The notes under the pieces: model-generated
What the model saw: only the letters and a program-made list of their open reading frames with translations
The model's database searches: none
Told to the model about the DNA's origin: nothing
Translations under genes and position numbers: made by a program
Shown here: positions 35,840 to 44,786 of the stretch, piece after piece
Numbering within the stretch: the first letter of the stretch is position 1
How the letters are laid out: each line of letters begins with the position of its first letter
Origin: Lachnospiraceae bacterium 28-4
GTDB taxonomy: Bacteria; Bacillota; Clostridia; Lachnospirales; Lachnospiraceae
Assembly (NCBI GenBank): GCA_000403275.2
Contig: KE159598.1
Span: forward strand, 450,128 to 514,127
Length of the DNA stretch: 64,000 nucleotides
Reading direction: 5' to 3'

Positions 35840-36895
35840 ATGAAGCAGTTTTTTGGTATGAGCCAGGGCGGAAATCTTACAGAAGCGGTAAACGGACTGA
35901 AAAAGCCGCAGTTTATTATGCTGTTTTCGAACAATTCCCAGTTCGAAGACCACGTAAAAGCTCTGGAAAAACTATATCCGAATGTTCCGAGCATTGGCTG
36001 TATCGGAATGAGTTATGACACCAGGATCGTAGAAAAGGGGGTCGGCGTCATAGCTTTTTACGACGGGGTCAGTGCCACAGCAAATGCGCTGGAGCAGGTA
36101 TCCGTCATGCCGGTAAAATATATCCGCCGTATGGAGGAGGATATAAAAAAGATAAACGGTTCGCAGCAGGATACGGTGTGCATTGATTTCTGTACGGGGA
36201 ACGATGCCTGTGCGCTGACGACGATCGATACTGCATTAAAGCAAAAAGGCATTTCTCTTGTTGGCGGAACAGGGGATGGGGGAAGAGTATCCGCGAATGG
36301 GAAAATTTATGAAGACGCTGTCGCTTATGGTCTTGTGAAGAACCACGGAGGACGCGTTAAGACTTATAAGGAAAATATTTATCACCAGCTCGGCAATTAC
36401 CGTTTTATTGCTTCCAATACGGACAGGGCGAAATACGTGATCGGGGCGCTGAACGGGAAGCCGGCGAAGCAGGTTTATCAGAGCATTCTCCACGTAACGG
36501 ACGAACAGATATTGACACAGACGTTCCAGAATCCTTTTGGAAAAATTAATGGGGACGATACCTGCATTATTTCCATAAAAGAAGTGGACGGAAATGCGTT
36601 GGCATGTTTCCGCCAGGTCAATGATTCTGACGTTTTGATTTTGCTGGAACTGGGGGATTACCAGGCCATTACAAGGGAAACGATTCGTTCAATCTGCCGG
36701 GATTTTCCGAGGCGTTCGGCTGTTTTCTCCGTGAACTGCCTGTTCCGCTATAAACTGTTTTCCGAACGGAATTATATGCAGACCTATCTTCAGGAGATGG
36801 CCAGCCTTGGAAGCCATGCCGGATTGGTCGGATATGGAGAGCATTATAACAATCGTTTTGTCAACCAGTCTATGACTTGCGTAGTATTTGAATAA
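35840..36895 (+). CDS. FIST-domain sensor protein
   Basis: 351 residues from ATG 35840, which has AAAGGAGAAG upstream. FIST N-terminal part: [40 protein letters not shown]. Central: [20 protein letters not shown], and the FIST_C part includes [20 protein letters not shown] and [24 protein letters not shown] domains are thought to bind small molecules, often amino acids, and usually accompany signalling modules. No membrane helix. The next gene, 14 bp downstream, is a soluble MCP-type protein, so the FIST protein probably acts as its ligand-binding partner. Confidence 0.85.
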   Translation: MKQFFGMSQGGNLTEAVNGLKKPQFIMLFSNNSQFEDHVKALEKLYPNVPSIGCIGMSYDTRIVEKGVGVIAFYDGVSATANALEQVSVMPVKYIRRMEEDIKKINGSQQDTVCIDFCTGNDACALTTIDTALKQKGISLVGGTGDGGRVSANGKIYEDAVAYGLVKNHGGRVKTYKENIYHQLGNYRFIASNTDRAKYVIGALNGKPAKQVYQSILHVTDEQILTQTFQNPFGKINGDDTCIISIKEVDGNALACFRQVNDSDVLILLELGDYQAITRETIRSICRDFPRRSAVFSVNCLFRYKLFSERNYMQTYLQEMASLGSHAGLVGYGEHYNNRFVNQSMTCVVFE

Positions 36896-36909
36896 AGGAG
36901 GGAAACAGG

Positions 36910-37854
36910 ATGTTGTCAAGGAAAAACCGGCAGAAGCCGGGGCAGGTGCGCCATAACGAAAAAAGCCTTTATCCGGTACTGTATGTGACAGAGCATTTAA
37001 AAGATTATAAGGAAGCACTGATCAGCAAGGAAGTGGAATCTCTGTGGGAGCTGACTATGGTTGGCAATTCGTTTTCCCACGTATTGAAGAAAGCGGATCA
37101 TTTCCAGACCCGGCTTTTGGATTTCGGGCAGTCTTTTTCCAATATAAACGATACGGCGGAGCAATTTTCGGAAGTAAAAAGTTCCATTGCCCAAACCGTG
37201 TCGGAGACTCAGGAAAAAGTGGAAGATTTGAAACATACCTCTATGACGATAGAGCAGTCTTATGTAGAAATGGAACATACTTTTGAACAACTTCAGGCGG
37301 CGGTAAAAGGTATCCGCCAGTGTATCAACAAGATTGTGACTATTGCGGATGAAACAAATATCCTTGCGATCAACGCGTCTATTGAGGCATCCAGGGCCGG
37401 CGAGGACGGAAAAGGATTTGCCGTGGTCGCGGCAAAGGTAAAGGAGCTTGCGGAGGAAATCAAGGGGCTTGCCAATGAGGCGGATTCGGGCATTTCCAAT
37501 GTGGAATCCGGTACGAATCTGCTGAACGGAAGCATTGCCACGTCTGCGAAGAACCTCGGGGAAGGCACGGGGATCGTAAATGCTACCTATGATTCTTTCC
37601 ATCAGATTACGGAAGCTGCGGAGGGAGCTTCTCTGGTACAGGCCCAGATCGCCGGAGTCATTGAGAATTCCCGGGAAGAATTGCAGACTGTCTGCCAGTT
37701 TTTTGATGAGATAAGGGATCAATACCAGGAGGTTGTAAAACATATTAATCGTGCCAGCAGCCTGGGCACAACAAAAAGCGCTATGTTTGAAGATATTGAT
37801 AATATGCTGTCCCAGATTCCGCCTATCATTATGGATAGCAATCCGGAAGCGTAA
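36910..37854 (+). CDS. Soluble methyl-accepting chemotaxis-type signalling protein
   Basis: 314 residues, no membrane helix or HAMP. A short N-terminal region (about 1-85) is followed by a coiled-coil MCP signalling domain. The hairpin tip is [47 protein letters not shown] (about 140-185), where CheA/CheW would bind. There is no separate ligand domain, so input probably comes from the FIST protein encoded immediately upstream. It could be a cytoplasmic chemoreceptor or control a non-motility CheA pathway. A terminator follows its stop. Confidence 0.85.
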   Translation: MLSRKNRQKPGQVRHNEKSLYPVLYVTEHLKDYKEALISKEVESLWELTMVGNSFSHVLKKADHFQTRLLDFGQSFSNINDTAEQFSEVKSSIAQTVSETQEKVEDLKHTSMTIEQSYVEMEHTFEQLQAAVKGIRQCINKIVTIADETNILAINASIEASRAGEDGKGFAVVAAKVKELAEEIKGLANEADSGISNVESGTNLLNGSIATSAKNLGEGTGIVNATYDSFHQITEAAEGASLVQAQIAGVIENSREELQTVCQFFDEIRDQYQEVVKHINRASSLGTTKSAMFEDIDNMLSQIPPIIMDSNPEA

Positions 37855-37898
37855 ACACGGAAATCATCCGGGGATAAAAAAATATGGAAAAAAGGAAA

Positions 37899-37927
37899 GA
37901 GTTGGCCGCCGGCCGGCTCTTTTTTTG
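37899..37927 (+). terminator. Terminator after the FIST/MCP pair
   Basis: GAGTTGGCC pairs with GGCCGGCTC (two G-U pairs) around GCC, followed by eight T. Confidence 0.85.
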
Positions 37928-37967
37928 TCGGATTAGGCGGCGAATAACATTGGCAGGGCGCGTCTTT

Positions 37968-38000
37968 TTGACAAAAAAAGCGGACAATACTCTATATAAT
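37968..38000 (+). promoter_or_regulatory. spoIIG-type promoter with 21-bp spacer and Spo0A-like box
   Basis: TTGACA (37968-37973) and TATAAT (37995-38000) are 21 bp apart. B. subtilis spoIIG has an unusually long spacer of this kind and needs Spo0A~P. TTTGACA overlapping the -35 matches the reverse-complement 0A box TTCGACA at six of seven positions. It lies just upstream of spoIIGA-sigE. Confidence 0.65.
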
Positions 38001-38088
38001 GATTGCTAAAGGGAGGTGACGGACAGGAGGATGGAGACAACATATATATGAAGTTTACGTTGACAGCCTTTTTTTTATTAATTTTGTT

Positions 38089-38910
38089 ATGAACCTGTAT
38101 TTTTACACTCTCCTGGCCAGAACACTGAAACGTACTGCCACGCGTCTCAGGATCATAGGCGGGAGCGCGGTAGGGGCGGCGTTTTGCGTTTTACTGATTT
38201 TTATGCCGGGCATTCCGGCAGTGGTAAAACGGTATATCGGCCCGGCAGGGATCAGCATGGCGGCGGCTGCCGCTATTTTAAGGCTGGACAGCGTGAACAT
38301 GGTATGGAAGGCGGCCGGTTATTTATCCGTTTACGCCTTTGCCTTTGGGGGGATCATGAAGTTTCTGTTTTCTGCCGTTCCTTTTTTCAGGGGAAAACAG
38401 GGGGAGATATGGTACATATTAGGGGCAGGTATGCTCGGATACCAGGCAGTGTCCTGGTGGGTCGCCCAGGCCGGGAAAAAGCGGGCGGCGGATATTTATA
38501 AAGTCAAACTGAGGGGAAACCATAATGAGATCGAGCTGGATGCGCTGATGGATACCGGAAACAGTTTAAGGGAGCCGGTCAGCGGCAGGCCGGTATCGGT
38601 CGTGGAAGAAGAGTGTTTTCTTAAGCTGTCGGGAATCAAAGCGCCGGAAAAGCTGAAAGCGATACCTTATCACAGCGTAGGCAGGGATAATGGCATTATG
38701 GAAGGATATGAAGTACCTGAGATCATTATTAAAGGCAGGGAAGAAAATATACGATGGCAGAAAGTGATCGTGGGGATCAGCAGAAATAAAATATCTGCGA
38801 GTGGAAAATATCAGATGATATTGCATCCGGATTTGTGCAAATATGAATGCCAAACCCGGCGGGCCAGGAAAGCCTGGCATTTTGGAAAACCGATGACAGG
38901 AGGAAAGTAA
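38089..38910 (+). CDS. spoIIGA: SpoIIGA, sporulation sigma-E processing peptidase, N-terminus unclear
   Basis: 273 residues from ATG 38089. N-terminal half with about five membrane helices, C-terminal aspartic-protease-like domain with [20 protein letters not shown] (catalytic Asp in DTGN). It cleaves the pro-sequence of sigma-E in the mother cell. The frame is open upstream to 38020 and encodes IYEVYVDSLFFINFV, exactly the conserved SpoIIGA start, but without an ATG. The ATG at 38031, behind GGGAGGTGA, is out of frame by two bases at a CATATATATG tract. So the true start is either a rare codon, the shorter ATG, or a start lost by slippage. sigE follows at once. Confidence 0.88.
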   Translation: MNLYFYTLLARTLKRTATRLRIIGGSAVGAAFCVLLIFMPGIPAVVKRYIGPAGISMAAAAAILRLDSVNMVWKAAGYLSVYAFAFGGIMKFLFSAVPFFRGKQGEIWYILGAGMLGYQAVSWWVAQAGKKRAADIYKVKLRGNHNEIELDALMDTGNSLREPVSGRPVSVVEEECFLKLSGIKAPEKLKAIPYHSVGRDNGIMEGYEVPEIIIKGREENIRWQKVIVGISRNKISASGKYQMILHPDLCKYECQTRRARKAWHFGKPMTGGK

Positions 38911-38911
38911 A

Positions 38912-39652
38912 ATGATTTTTAAAGTGGCAATACCGGGAAAGATGCAGTTTAAAATAATAAAGAAAGAGCCTAATTTTTTTATGACAAAACAGGGGGATAT
39001 CCATTACATAGGCGGAACGGAAGTGCTGCCGCCGCCCCTTGAGGTTGAGAAAGAAAATGAAGTCATTAACGACCTTGGGACGGAATATGAAGATGAGGCT
39101 AAGTCCATACTGATCGAACATAATCTCCGCCTTGTAGTGTATATTGCCAAGAAGTTTGATAACACGGGCGTAGGTGTGGAGGATCTCATCTCTATCGGAA
39201 CCATTGGGTTAATAAAGTCCATCAACACTTTTAACCCTGAGAAAAATATTAAACTGGCGACTTATGCCTCCCGGTGCATTGAGAATGAAATCTTAATGTA
39301 CCTGAGAAGAAATAACAAGACAAAGCTGGAGGTTTCCATAGACGAACCCCTGAATGTGGATTGGGACGGCAATGAGCTGCTTCTGTCGGATATTCTTGGA
39401 ACGGATGAGGACGTTATTTACCGGGATATTGAAAATGAGGTGGAAAGAAAACTCTTATTAAAAGCGATCAATAAATTATCGGACAGGGAAAAAACCATTA
39501 TTAATCTCCGTTTTGGCCTGGGGACGCCGGACGGACAGGAAATGACTCAAAAAGAAGTAGCTACGCTGCTCGGCATATCCCAGTCCTATATATCGAGGCT
39601 GGAGAAAAAAATAATGAAGCGGTTGAAAAGAGAGCTGATCCGGGAAGAGTAG
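38912..39652 (+). CDS. sigE: RNA polymerase sporulation sigma factor SigE
   Basis: 246 residues, the usual length. A short pro-region precedes [20 protein letters not shown]; the GG-x-E-x-LP junction is the usual cleavage area. Region 2: [60 protein letters not shown]. Region 4: [20 protein letters not shown]. It is the early mother-cell sigma factor, activated by SpoIIGA, encoded one base upstream. AGGAGG precedes the ATG. A terminator follows. Confidence 0.95.
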   Translation: MIFKVAIPGKMQFKIIKKEPNFFMTKQGDIHYIGGTEVLPPPLEVEKENEVINDLGTEYEDEAKSILIEHNLRLVVYIAKKFDNTGVGVEDLISIGTIGLIKSINTFNPEKNIKLATYASRCIENEILMYLRRNNKTKLEVSIDEPLNVDWDGNELLLSDILGTDEDVIYRDIENEVERKLLLKAINKLSDREKTIINLRFGLGTPDGQEMTQKEVATLLGISQSYISRLEKKIMKRLKRELIREE

Positions 39653-39669
39653 GCAGGGAAGTATATAAC

Positions 39670-39718
39670 ATCCGGGGATGAGGGCGGTTGGAAGGACGGT
39701 TTTCATCCCCGGATTTTT
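39670..39718. terminator. Terminator between sigE and the convergent ylmC
   Basis: ATCCGGGGATGA pairs with TCATCCCCGGAT, followed by TTTTA. It probably serves both directions. Confidence 0.75.
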
Positions 39719-39769
39719 ATGTTTGGAGGAATGCCCGATGCAGAAGGGAAAAGGGACGAATACCGTTCT

Positions 39770-40003
39770 TCAACAGCAAATATCCACAATGATAATATCG
39801 GGGCCGATCTTCCTGATATTTTTGAACGGAATAATATATTCCGGTTCGCTTCCAAATAAAGAAGAAAATTTATTTTTGCCGGGAATAATGACTTTGCATA
39901 TCTGGCCGGAGCATTCATCGAATTCCAGATCGCCGATTTTTCCAAGACATTTGCAGTCTTTCAGGTTAATGACTTCCTTACATTTCAATTCTGAGAAAAG
40001 CAT
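39770..40003 (-). CDS. YlmC/YmxH-family sporulation protein
   Basis: 77 residues on the minus strand between sigE and sigG. MLFSELKCKEVINLKDCKCL, GKIGDLEFDECSGQICKVII and IPFKNIRKIGPDIIIVDI form a PRC-barrel-like small domain, standard for this family and for this position between sigE and sigG in Clostridia. The exact role in sporulation is not known. GGATGAGG precedes the ATG. Confidence 0.88.
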   Translation of the reverse strand: MLFSELKCKEVINLKDCKCLGKIGDLEFDECSGQICKVIIPGKNKFSSLFGSEPEYIIPFKNIRKIGPDIIIVDICC

Positions 40004-40148
40004 AATACCTCATCCTGAATATACTTACCATAGCATATGCATGCGGAGGGATAATTGATTCCTGCGGGGACAGATTAGAATGTATAATTTTCATCTTTTT
40101 GGTGCATCATTTTTAATAGCCGAAAAAAATGTTTGCAGGAGGCGTAAG

Positions 40149-40928
40149 ATGGCACAGGGAAAGGTTGAGATATGCGGGGTCAATACATCCAAACTTCCGC
40201 TTTTGAAAAATGCGGAGAAGGAAGAGCTGTTTTCAAGAATCGAGGAAGGGGACAGGGATGCCAGGGAACAATATATTGAAGGCAATCTGAGGCTTGTTTT
40301 AAGCGTGATCAAACGTTTTTCATCCAGCAATGAAAACGTGGACGATCTGTTCCAGATCGGCTGCATAGGTCTGATCAAAGCGATCGATAACTTTGATTCC
40401 TCTTTGAACGTAAAGTTTTCCACTTATGCGGTACCGATGATTATCGGGGAGATCAGGCGTTTTCTCCGGGATAATAATTCCATCCGGGTAAGCCGTTCGC
40501 TCAAAGACACGGCATATAAAGCGATCTACGCGAGGGAAAATCTGACGAGAAAAAATCTGAAGGAGCCGACCATTAACGAAATAGCTTCCGAAATCGGCAT
40601 TTCCAAAGAAGATATCGTTTATGCCCTGGACGCCATACAAAATCCGATGAGCCTCTATGAGCCGATTTTTACCGATGGCGGCGACACTCTTTATGTCATG
40701 GATCAAATCAGCGATAAGAAGAACAGGGAAGAGATCTGGGTGGAACATCTTTCTTTGAGCGAAGCCATGAAACGTTTGGACGAACGGGAGCATGAGATTA
40801 TCACCCTGCGTTTTTTTGAAGGAAAAACGCAGATGGAGGTAGCTGAAATCATCGGGATATCCCAGGCACAGGTATCCAGGCTGGAGAAAAATGCTTTACG
40901 GGTAATGAAAAATTATCTGACTGCTTAG
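40149..40928 (+). CDS. sigG: RNA polymerase sporulation sigma factor SigG
   Basis: 259 residues from ATG 40149, with AGGAGGCG upstream. It begins MAQGKVEICGVNTSKLPLLK, the conserved SigG N-terminus that contacts the anti-sigma factor. Region 2: YIEGNLRLVLSVIKRFSSSN, VDDLFQIGCIGLIKAIDNFD, KFSTYAVPMIIGEIRRFLRD. Region 4: MEVAEIIGISQAQVSRLEKN. It is the late forespore sigma factor. The stop codon is three bases before a 344-bp palindromic element, which would be in its 3' transcript. Confidence 0.95.
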   Translation: MAQGKVEICGVNTSKLPLLKNAEKEELFSRIEEGDRDAREQYIEGNLRLVLSVIKRFSSSNENVDDLFQIGCIGLIKAIDNFDSSLNVKFSTYAVPMIIGEIRRFLRDNNSIRVSRSLKDTAYKAIYARENLTRKNLKEPTINEIASEIGISKEDIVYALDAIQNPMSLYEPIFTDGGDTLYVMDQISDKKNREEIWVEHLSLSEAMKRLDEREHEIITLRFFEGKTQMEVAEIIGISQAQVSRLEKNALRVMKNYLTA

Positions 40929-40931
40929 ACA

Positions 40932-41275
40932 GGAAATCAATTTCCAAAAACGCCTTGGCGGCCGGAGGCAAAAGGGAGCCGCAACAACCGGAACAGGAAT
41001 TGGCCGGGGGCTGTTTTTTGCTGTTGCGTACAATCAGTTATTTCACTTATGAAATGGTCAATAAACAGAGCGAAACCGCCAGGATGGCGGTTTCAGGAAG
41101 CGCAGGACAGGATGTCCGTTGCTTCCGGCTCGTCCGGTTAGATACCATATATCCATTTCATTAGTGAAATCTGATTGGAAGCTCCAGCAAAAAACAGCCC
41201 CCGGCCAATTCTTGTTCCGGTTGTCGCGGCCCCCTTTGCCTCCGGCCGCCAAGGCGTTTTTTGAAATTGATTTCC
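40932..41275. repeat. Long-hairpin element, family C copy 2, with twin AGGAT-loop hairpins
   Basis: Arms 40932-41057 and 41153-41275 are inverted repeats of about 123-126 bp with roughly 90% match. The apical 95 nt contain two hairpins: GAAACCGCC/GGCGGTTTC (41072-41094) and GGAAGC-GCA-GGAC/GTCC-GTT-GCTTCC (41096-41126), each with loop AGGAT. ACAGGATGT in the second equals the core of the CsrA SELEX consensus. TCAATAAACAG precedes them, as TCAGTAAACAG does in the copy at 9103. It lies between sigG and an MCP gene; no protein is encoded. Confidence 0.75.
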
Positions 41276-41364
41276 GTGGATTTTTAATTTATTTTGTTGC
41301 CCGATTCCGCATAATTTGATACAATTTAAAAAGGTATTTGTGAAAGATGAAGGAGAATGATATT

Positions 41365-42636
41365 ATGGAGACAAAACTGAAAAACATGCAGATCAAACAA
41401 AAAATAATGACTATTTTTTCCATACTGCTTGCGGTGTATGTTATAGCAGTATTGATCGGGGTCATTGGTTTAAGCGTGATGGGAGAAAATCCGACTGCGC
41501 GGATGGTTGCACTGGTCTTATTGGTGATAACGGCGGTCGTGAATTTGTCGTTGGTATTTAAACTGGGCGGAGCAGTTGTTCTGTCTTTGGTAAAACCAGT
41601 CAGGGAGCTGGAGGAGGCCGCAAAAAGGATGGCGGTTGGAGATTTCAGCACCGAGATTACATATGATTCGGACGATGAGTTAGGGGAGCTGGCAGACTGT
41701 TTCAGGACGACGAGCAGCACGTTAAAGATCATTATCGATGATCTTCATAATATTATTACGGAGTTTACAAAGGGGAACTTTAATGTAAGGACAAACAGCA
41801 AAGATAAATATGTAGGCGATTATGAGCCGTTGCTGACGCAGCTGGTTGAAATGGTGCATACGATCAGCGACATACTGGGAAATATCCAGAATGCGTCGGA
41901 TCAGGTGGCGGCGGGTTCCGCAGAGCTTGCCAACAGCGCGCAGGGACTGGCGGAAGGGGCTGCGGATCAGGCATCTTCCGTGCAGGAACTTTTTGAGACG
42001 ATGACAGAGGTAACGGGACAGGTGGAGGAAACGAGCCTTACCATAGACCGTCTGCATGACAGTGCAAAGAGCGTAGGAATAGAGGCGGAGAAGACGAAAA
42101 CGAAAATGGCGGAGCTGATGGAGGCCATGGAGTCCATCAAGTCCACCTCCCAGGAAATCAGCAATATTATCGGGGATATTGAGGATATTGCTTCCCAGAC
42201 GAACCTGCTCTCCCTGAATGCGGCGATTGAAGCGGCCAGAGCCGGGGAAGCGGGCAAAGGTTTTGCCGTAGTTGCGGAACAGATACGTAAACTGGCGGAA
42301 GACAGCGCCCAGTCTGCGGTAAAGACGAAGCGGCTGATCGAAACTTCCTTACAGGAGGTTATAAAGGGGAATGATATTACGGAAGAAACGGCGAATGCTA
42401 CCAATAAAGCGATGGAAGGGCTGGAACATGTACTGATCGCGGTAGGTGAAATCAGGATGGCATCGGATAAGGAAGCGGCGTCCATCAAGGGAATTGAAAA
42501 GAGCGTGGAACAGATTTCAGCGGTTGTGGAAAATAATTCGGCGGCTGCGCAGGAAACTTCGGCTACCAGCGAGGAGTTGTCCGCTCAGGCAGTGACATTG
42601 AATGAGCAGGTGGAAAGATTCCATTTGCGCGGATAG
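41365..42636 (+). CDS. Membrane methyl-accepting chemotaxis protein without a large sensor domain
   Basis: 423 residues from ATG 41365; GGAGAATG upstream puts the start there rather than at 41347. Two hydrophobic segments near the N-terminus (about 14-38 and 46-70) lie close together with almost no extracellular loop. Then HAMP ([20 protein letters not shown]) and a full signalling domain, with tip [45 protein letters not shown]. It must sense something in the membrane or cytoplasm. Its C-terminus ends directly before an E-type hairpin element. Confidence 0.9.
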   Translation: METKLKNMQIKQKIMTIFSILLAVYVIAVLIGVIGLSVMGENPTARMVALVLLVITAVVNLSLVFKLGGAVVLSLVKPVRELEEAAKRMAVGDFSTEITYDSDDELGELADCFRTTSSTLKIIIDDLHNIITEFTKGNFNVRTNSKDKYVGDYEPLLTQLVEMVHTISDILGNIQNASDQVAAGSAELANSAQGLAEGAADQASSVQELFETMTEVTGQVEETSLTIDRLHDSAKSVGIEAEKTKTKMAELMEAMESIKSTSQEISNIIGDIEDIASQTNLLSLNAAIEAARAGEAGKGFAVVAEQIRKLAEDSAQSAVKTKRLIETSLQEVIKGNDITEETANATNKAMEGLEHVLIAVGEIRMASDKEAASIKGIEKSVEQISAVVENNSAAAQETSATSEELSAQAVTLNEQVERFHLRG

Positions 42637-42638
42637 GA

Positions 42639-42815
42639 GTGTGAGAAGTACTTCTAAAGCTCACAGCAAGGGCTGTTTCGCTAAGAAGTACTAAGACTTG
42701 CGAAGCAAGTCTTTCTCACACCGGAGAATGCCCGTTTTCCGGGCATTCTCCTCGGTGATTCGAGGTTCCGCGAGGCGGAGGCATGAAAGGTAGTGTGAGA
42801 GGTACTTCTGTAGCT
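42639..42815. repeat. Small hairpin element, family E copy 3, compound
   Basis: GTGTGAGAA...TTCTCACAC (42639-42721) encloses AGCTC-ACAGC-AAGG-GCTGT-TTCGCT and an extra 9-bp hairpin AAGACTTGC/GCAAGTCTT. Then a 12-bp hairpin GGAGAATGCCCG/CGGGCATTCTCC, a TTCCGC/GCGGAG hairpin, and a partial second copy (TAGTGTGAGAGGTACTTCTG). Compared with copy 1, the inner stem GCACC/GGTGC has become ACAGC/GCTGT, both halves changing together. Confidence 0.65.
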
Positions 42816-42865
42816 TATGCAGAGGCATAGGGGTAGATTGGAAGAAAAGTGAAGGAGGGAATGGT

Positions 42866-43321
42866 ATGAAGTGTCCTTTTTGCGGTCATGACAATACGAG
42901 GGTAATCGATTCGAGGCCGGCGGAAGATAATAATTCTATCAGGCGTAGACGGGTGTGCGATGAATGCGATAAGAGGTTTACCACTTATGAAAAGATCGAG
43001 ACGATTCCGTTGATTATTATTAAAAAAGATAATAACAGGGAAACCTATGACCGGTCTAAAATCGAGGCGGGCGTACTTAGGGCATGCCATAAGCGCCCGG
43101 TAAGCGCCGGACAGATCGATAAACTTGTGGAGGAAGTGGAAACGGAGATCTTTAATATGGAAGAGAGGGAGATTTCCACGCAGGATATCGGCGAAATGGT
43201 AATGAACAAATTGAAGGATATGGACGCGGTGGCTTATGTCAGATTTGCTTCGGTGTACAGGGAATTTAAGGACATTAATACCTTTATGGATGAATTAAAA
43301 AAGGTTTTGGACAGCAATTAA
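42866..43321 (+). CDS. nrdR: Transcriptional repressor NrdR
   Basis: 151 residues. N-terminal zinc ribbon with C3-P-F-C6 and C31-D-E-C34, [20 protein letters not shown], then the ATP-cone domain ([20 protein letters not shown]). It represses ribonucleotide reductase operons when dATP is bound. AAGGAGGG precedes the ATG. It heads a short operon with yqeG and the shikimate genes. Confidence 0.96.
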   Translation: MKCPFCGHDNTRVIDSRPAEDNNSIRRRRVCDECDKRFTTYEKIETIPLIIIKKDNNRETYDRSKIEAGVLRACHKRPVSAGQIDKLVEEVETEIFNMEEREISTQDIGEMVMNKLKDMDAVAYVRFASVYREFKDINTFMDELKKVLDSN

Positions 43322-43341
43322 GAAATAAGGCAGGAAAGATT

Positions 43342-43851
43342 ATGTTGCAGAGATTTTACCCCGATGCCTATGTGGACTCGGCTTATGGGATTGATTACGG
43401 GAAGCTTTATAAGGAAGGCTATCGGGGGATTATTTTCGATATCGATAATACGCTGGTTCCCCACGGTGCACCGGCGGATGACAGGAGCAAGGAACTGTTT
43501 GCCAGGCTGAAGGAGCTGGGATATGGGATCATGCTCCTGTCCAATAATAAGGAACCCCGGGTGAAGATGTTTAACGATGCGGTCAGGGTTCAGTATATTT
43601 TTAAGGCGGGCAAACCGGCTACGGGGAATTACCGGAAGGCGATGGAAAGGCTGGGAGTGGATAAGGAACATGCTCTGTTTGTGGGAGACCAGCTTTTTAC
43701 GGACATATGGGGGGCAAAGAAGGCGGGAATACGGACTTTTCTCGTAAAGCCGATTCATCCCAAAGAGGAGATTCAGATCGTACTGAAACGGTATTTGGAG
43801 AAGATCGTACTGTTTTTCTATGTACGGGATCAAAAACGCCGCCGGCAATAA
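43342..43851 (+). CDS. yqeG: YqeG-family HAD IIIA phosphatase
   Basis: 169 residues. Motif I is IIFDIDNTLVPHGAP, followed by IMLLSNNKEPRVKMF and HALFVGDQLFTDIWGAKKAG with the second Asp pair. The family dephosphorylates phosphatidylglycerophosphate-like or other phosphate esters; in B. subtilis it neighbours ribosome and shikimate genes. It starts 20 bp after nrdR. The C-terminal tail is basic (RDQKRRRQ). Confidence 0.9.
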   Translation: MLQRFYPDAYVDSAYGIDYGKLYKEGYRGIIFDIDNTLVPHGAPADDRSKELFARLKELGYGIMLLSNNKEPRVKMFNDAVRVQYIFKAGKPATGNYRKAMERLGVDKEHALFVGDQLFTDIWGAKKAGIRTFLVKPIHPKEEIQIVLKRYLEKIVLFFYVRDQKRRRQ

Positions 43852-43907
43852 GGCAGTTTATCGAGGATACAGGGCTGAAAGAACGGAAGGGAAACGGGAG
43901 GAGAAGA

Positions 43908-44786
43908 ATGCGGCAGATAGACGGGCATACGAGGCTATGCGGGCTGATAGGGAATCCGGTGGAACATACCATATCGCCGGTAATTCATAATACTTTGGCG
44001 GAAAGAGAAGGAAGAAACATGGTCTATGTTCCCTTTCATGTGGAAAAGGGTCAGCTAAGGAAGGCGATAGAGGGGGCTTTCGCATTAAATGCGCTCGGGC
44101 TGAATGTGACGGTTCCCTACAAGAGCGAAGCCATAGGATGTCTGGCCGGGGTGGACGAAATCGCGGAAAAAATAGGAGCCGTGAATACTCTGGTACGGAC
44201 GGAAAAAGGCTATAAAGGATACAATACGGATGCGACGGGGCTTTATCGCGCGATGCGCAGTGAAGGAATAAGTGTCGAAGGCGAGGAGATACTTATACTC
44301 GGAGCGGGAGGCGCAGCCCGTGCGGCTGCTTTTTTATGCGTTTCCAAAGGAGCCGGCCGGGTTTATATGATGAACCGGACGGAGGAGAAAGCGCGGAAAG
44401 TGGCGAAAGAGGTCAACGATGCATTCGGAAGGGAATCAGTAGTTCCGATGCGCCTGGAGGATTATGGAGCGCTTCCGGCGGGCCGGAGGTATCTTGCCAT
44501 TCAGGCGACAAGCGTAGGGCTTTATCCCGATGCGGACGCCGCGGTTATGGAAGACAGGGCTTTTTATGAAAGGATACATACCGGCTTTGATTTGATTTAC
44601 CGCCCGTCCTGTACGCGATTTATGAAGCTGGTAAGGGATGCGGGCGGAAAGGCATATCATGGGCTTAAGATGCTGCTCTATCAGGGGGTGGAGGCCTATG
44701 AACTATGGAACGGCACATCCGTTTCGGAAGAAGATGTCATTATCGTATACGATAAGATGAAAGAAGCGATGGGAATAGAGGAATGA
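43908..44786 (+). CDS. aroE: Shikimate dehydrogenase
   Basis: 292 residues from ATG 43908, with GGGAGGAG upstream; the open frame before it overlaps yqeG and is not coding. Substrate site: LCGLIGNPVEHTISPVIHNT, LGLNVTVPYKSEA (catalytic Lys), GYNTDATGLYRAM. NADP site: ILILGAGGAARAAAFLCVSK with NRTEEKARK. It reduces 3-dehydroshikimate to shikimate for aromatic amino acid synthesis. Its last codon overlaps the ATG of aroK by four bases. Confidence 0.95.
   Translation: MRQIDGHTRLCGLIGNPVEHTISPVIHNTLAEREGRNMVYVPFHVEKGQLRKAIEGAFALNALGLNVTVPYKSEAIGCLAGVDEIAEKIGAVNTLVRTEKGYKGYNTDATGLYRAMRSEGISVEGEEILILGAGGAARAAAFLCVSKGAGRVYMMNRTEEKARKVAKEVNDAFGRESVVPMRLEDYGALPAGRRYLAIQATSVGLYPDADAAVMEDRAFYERIHTGFDLIYRPSCTRFMKLVRDAGGKAYHGLKMLLYQGVEAYELWNGTSVSEEDVIIVYDKMKEAMGIEE

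Noticed and set aside
35372-35843. Three long overlapping open frames on both strands
   Set aside because: They lie on the 98-bp-arm palindrome, read similar Arg/Gly/Pro-rich strings in both directions, and overlap the true start of the FIST gene.
38048-38092. 14-codon leader peptide (ATG 38048) coupled to ATG 38089
   Set aside because: Possible, but the in-frame upstream sequence matches the conserved SpoIIGA start so well that a lost or hidden start is the simpler reading; kept as a finding only.
40955-41319. Short frames in the 344-bp hairpin
   Set aside because: Mirror images of one another arising from the inverted repeat; no start context.
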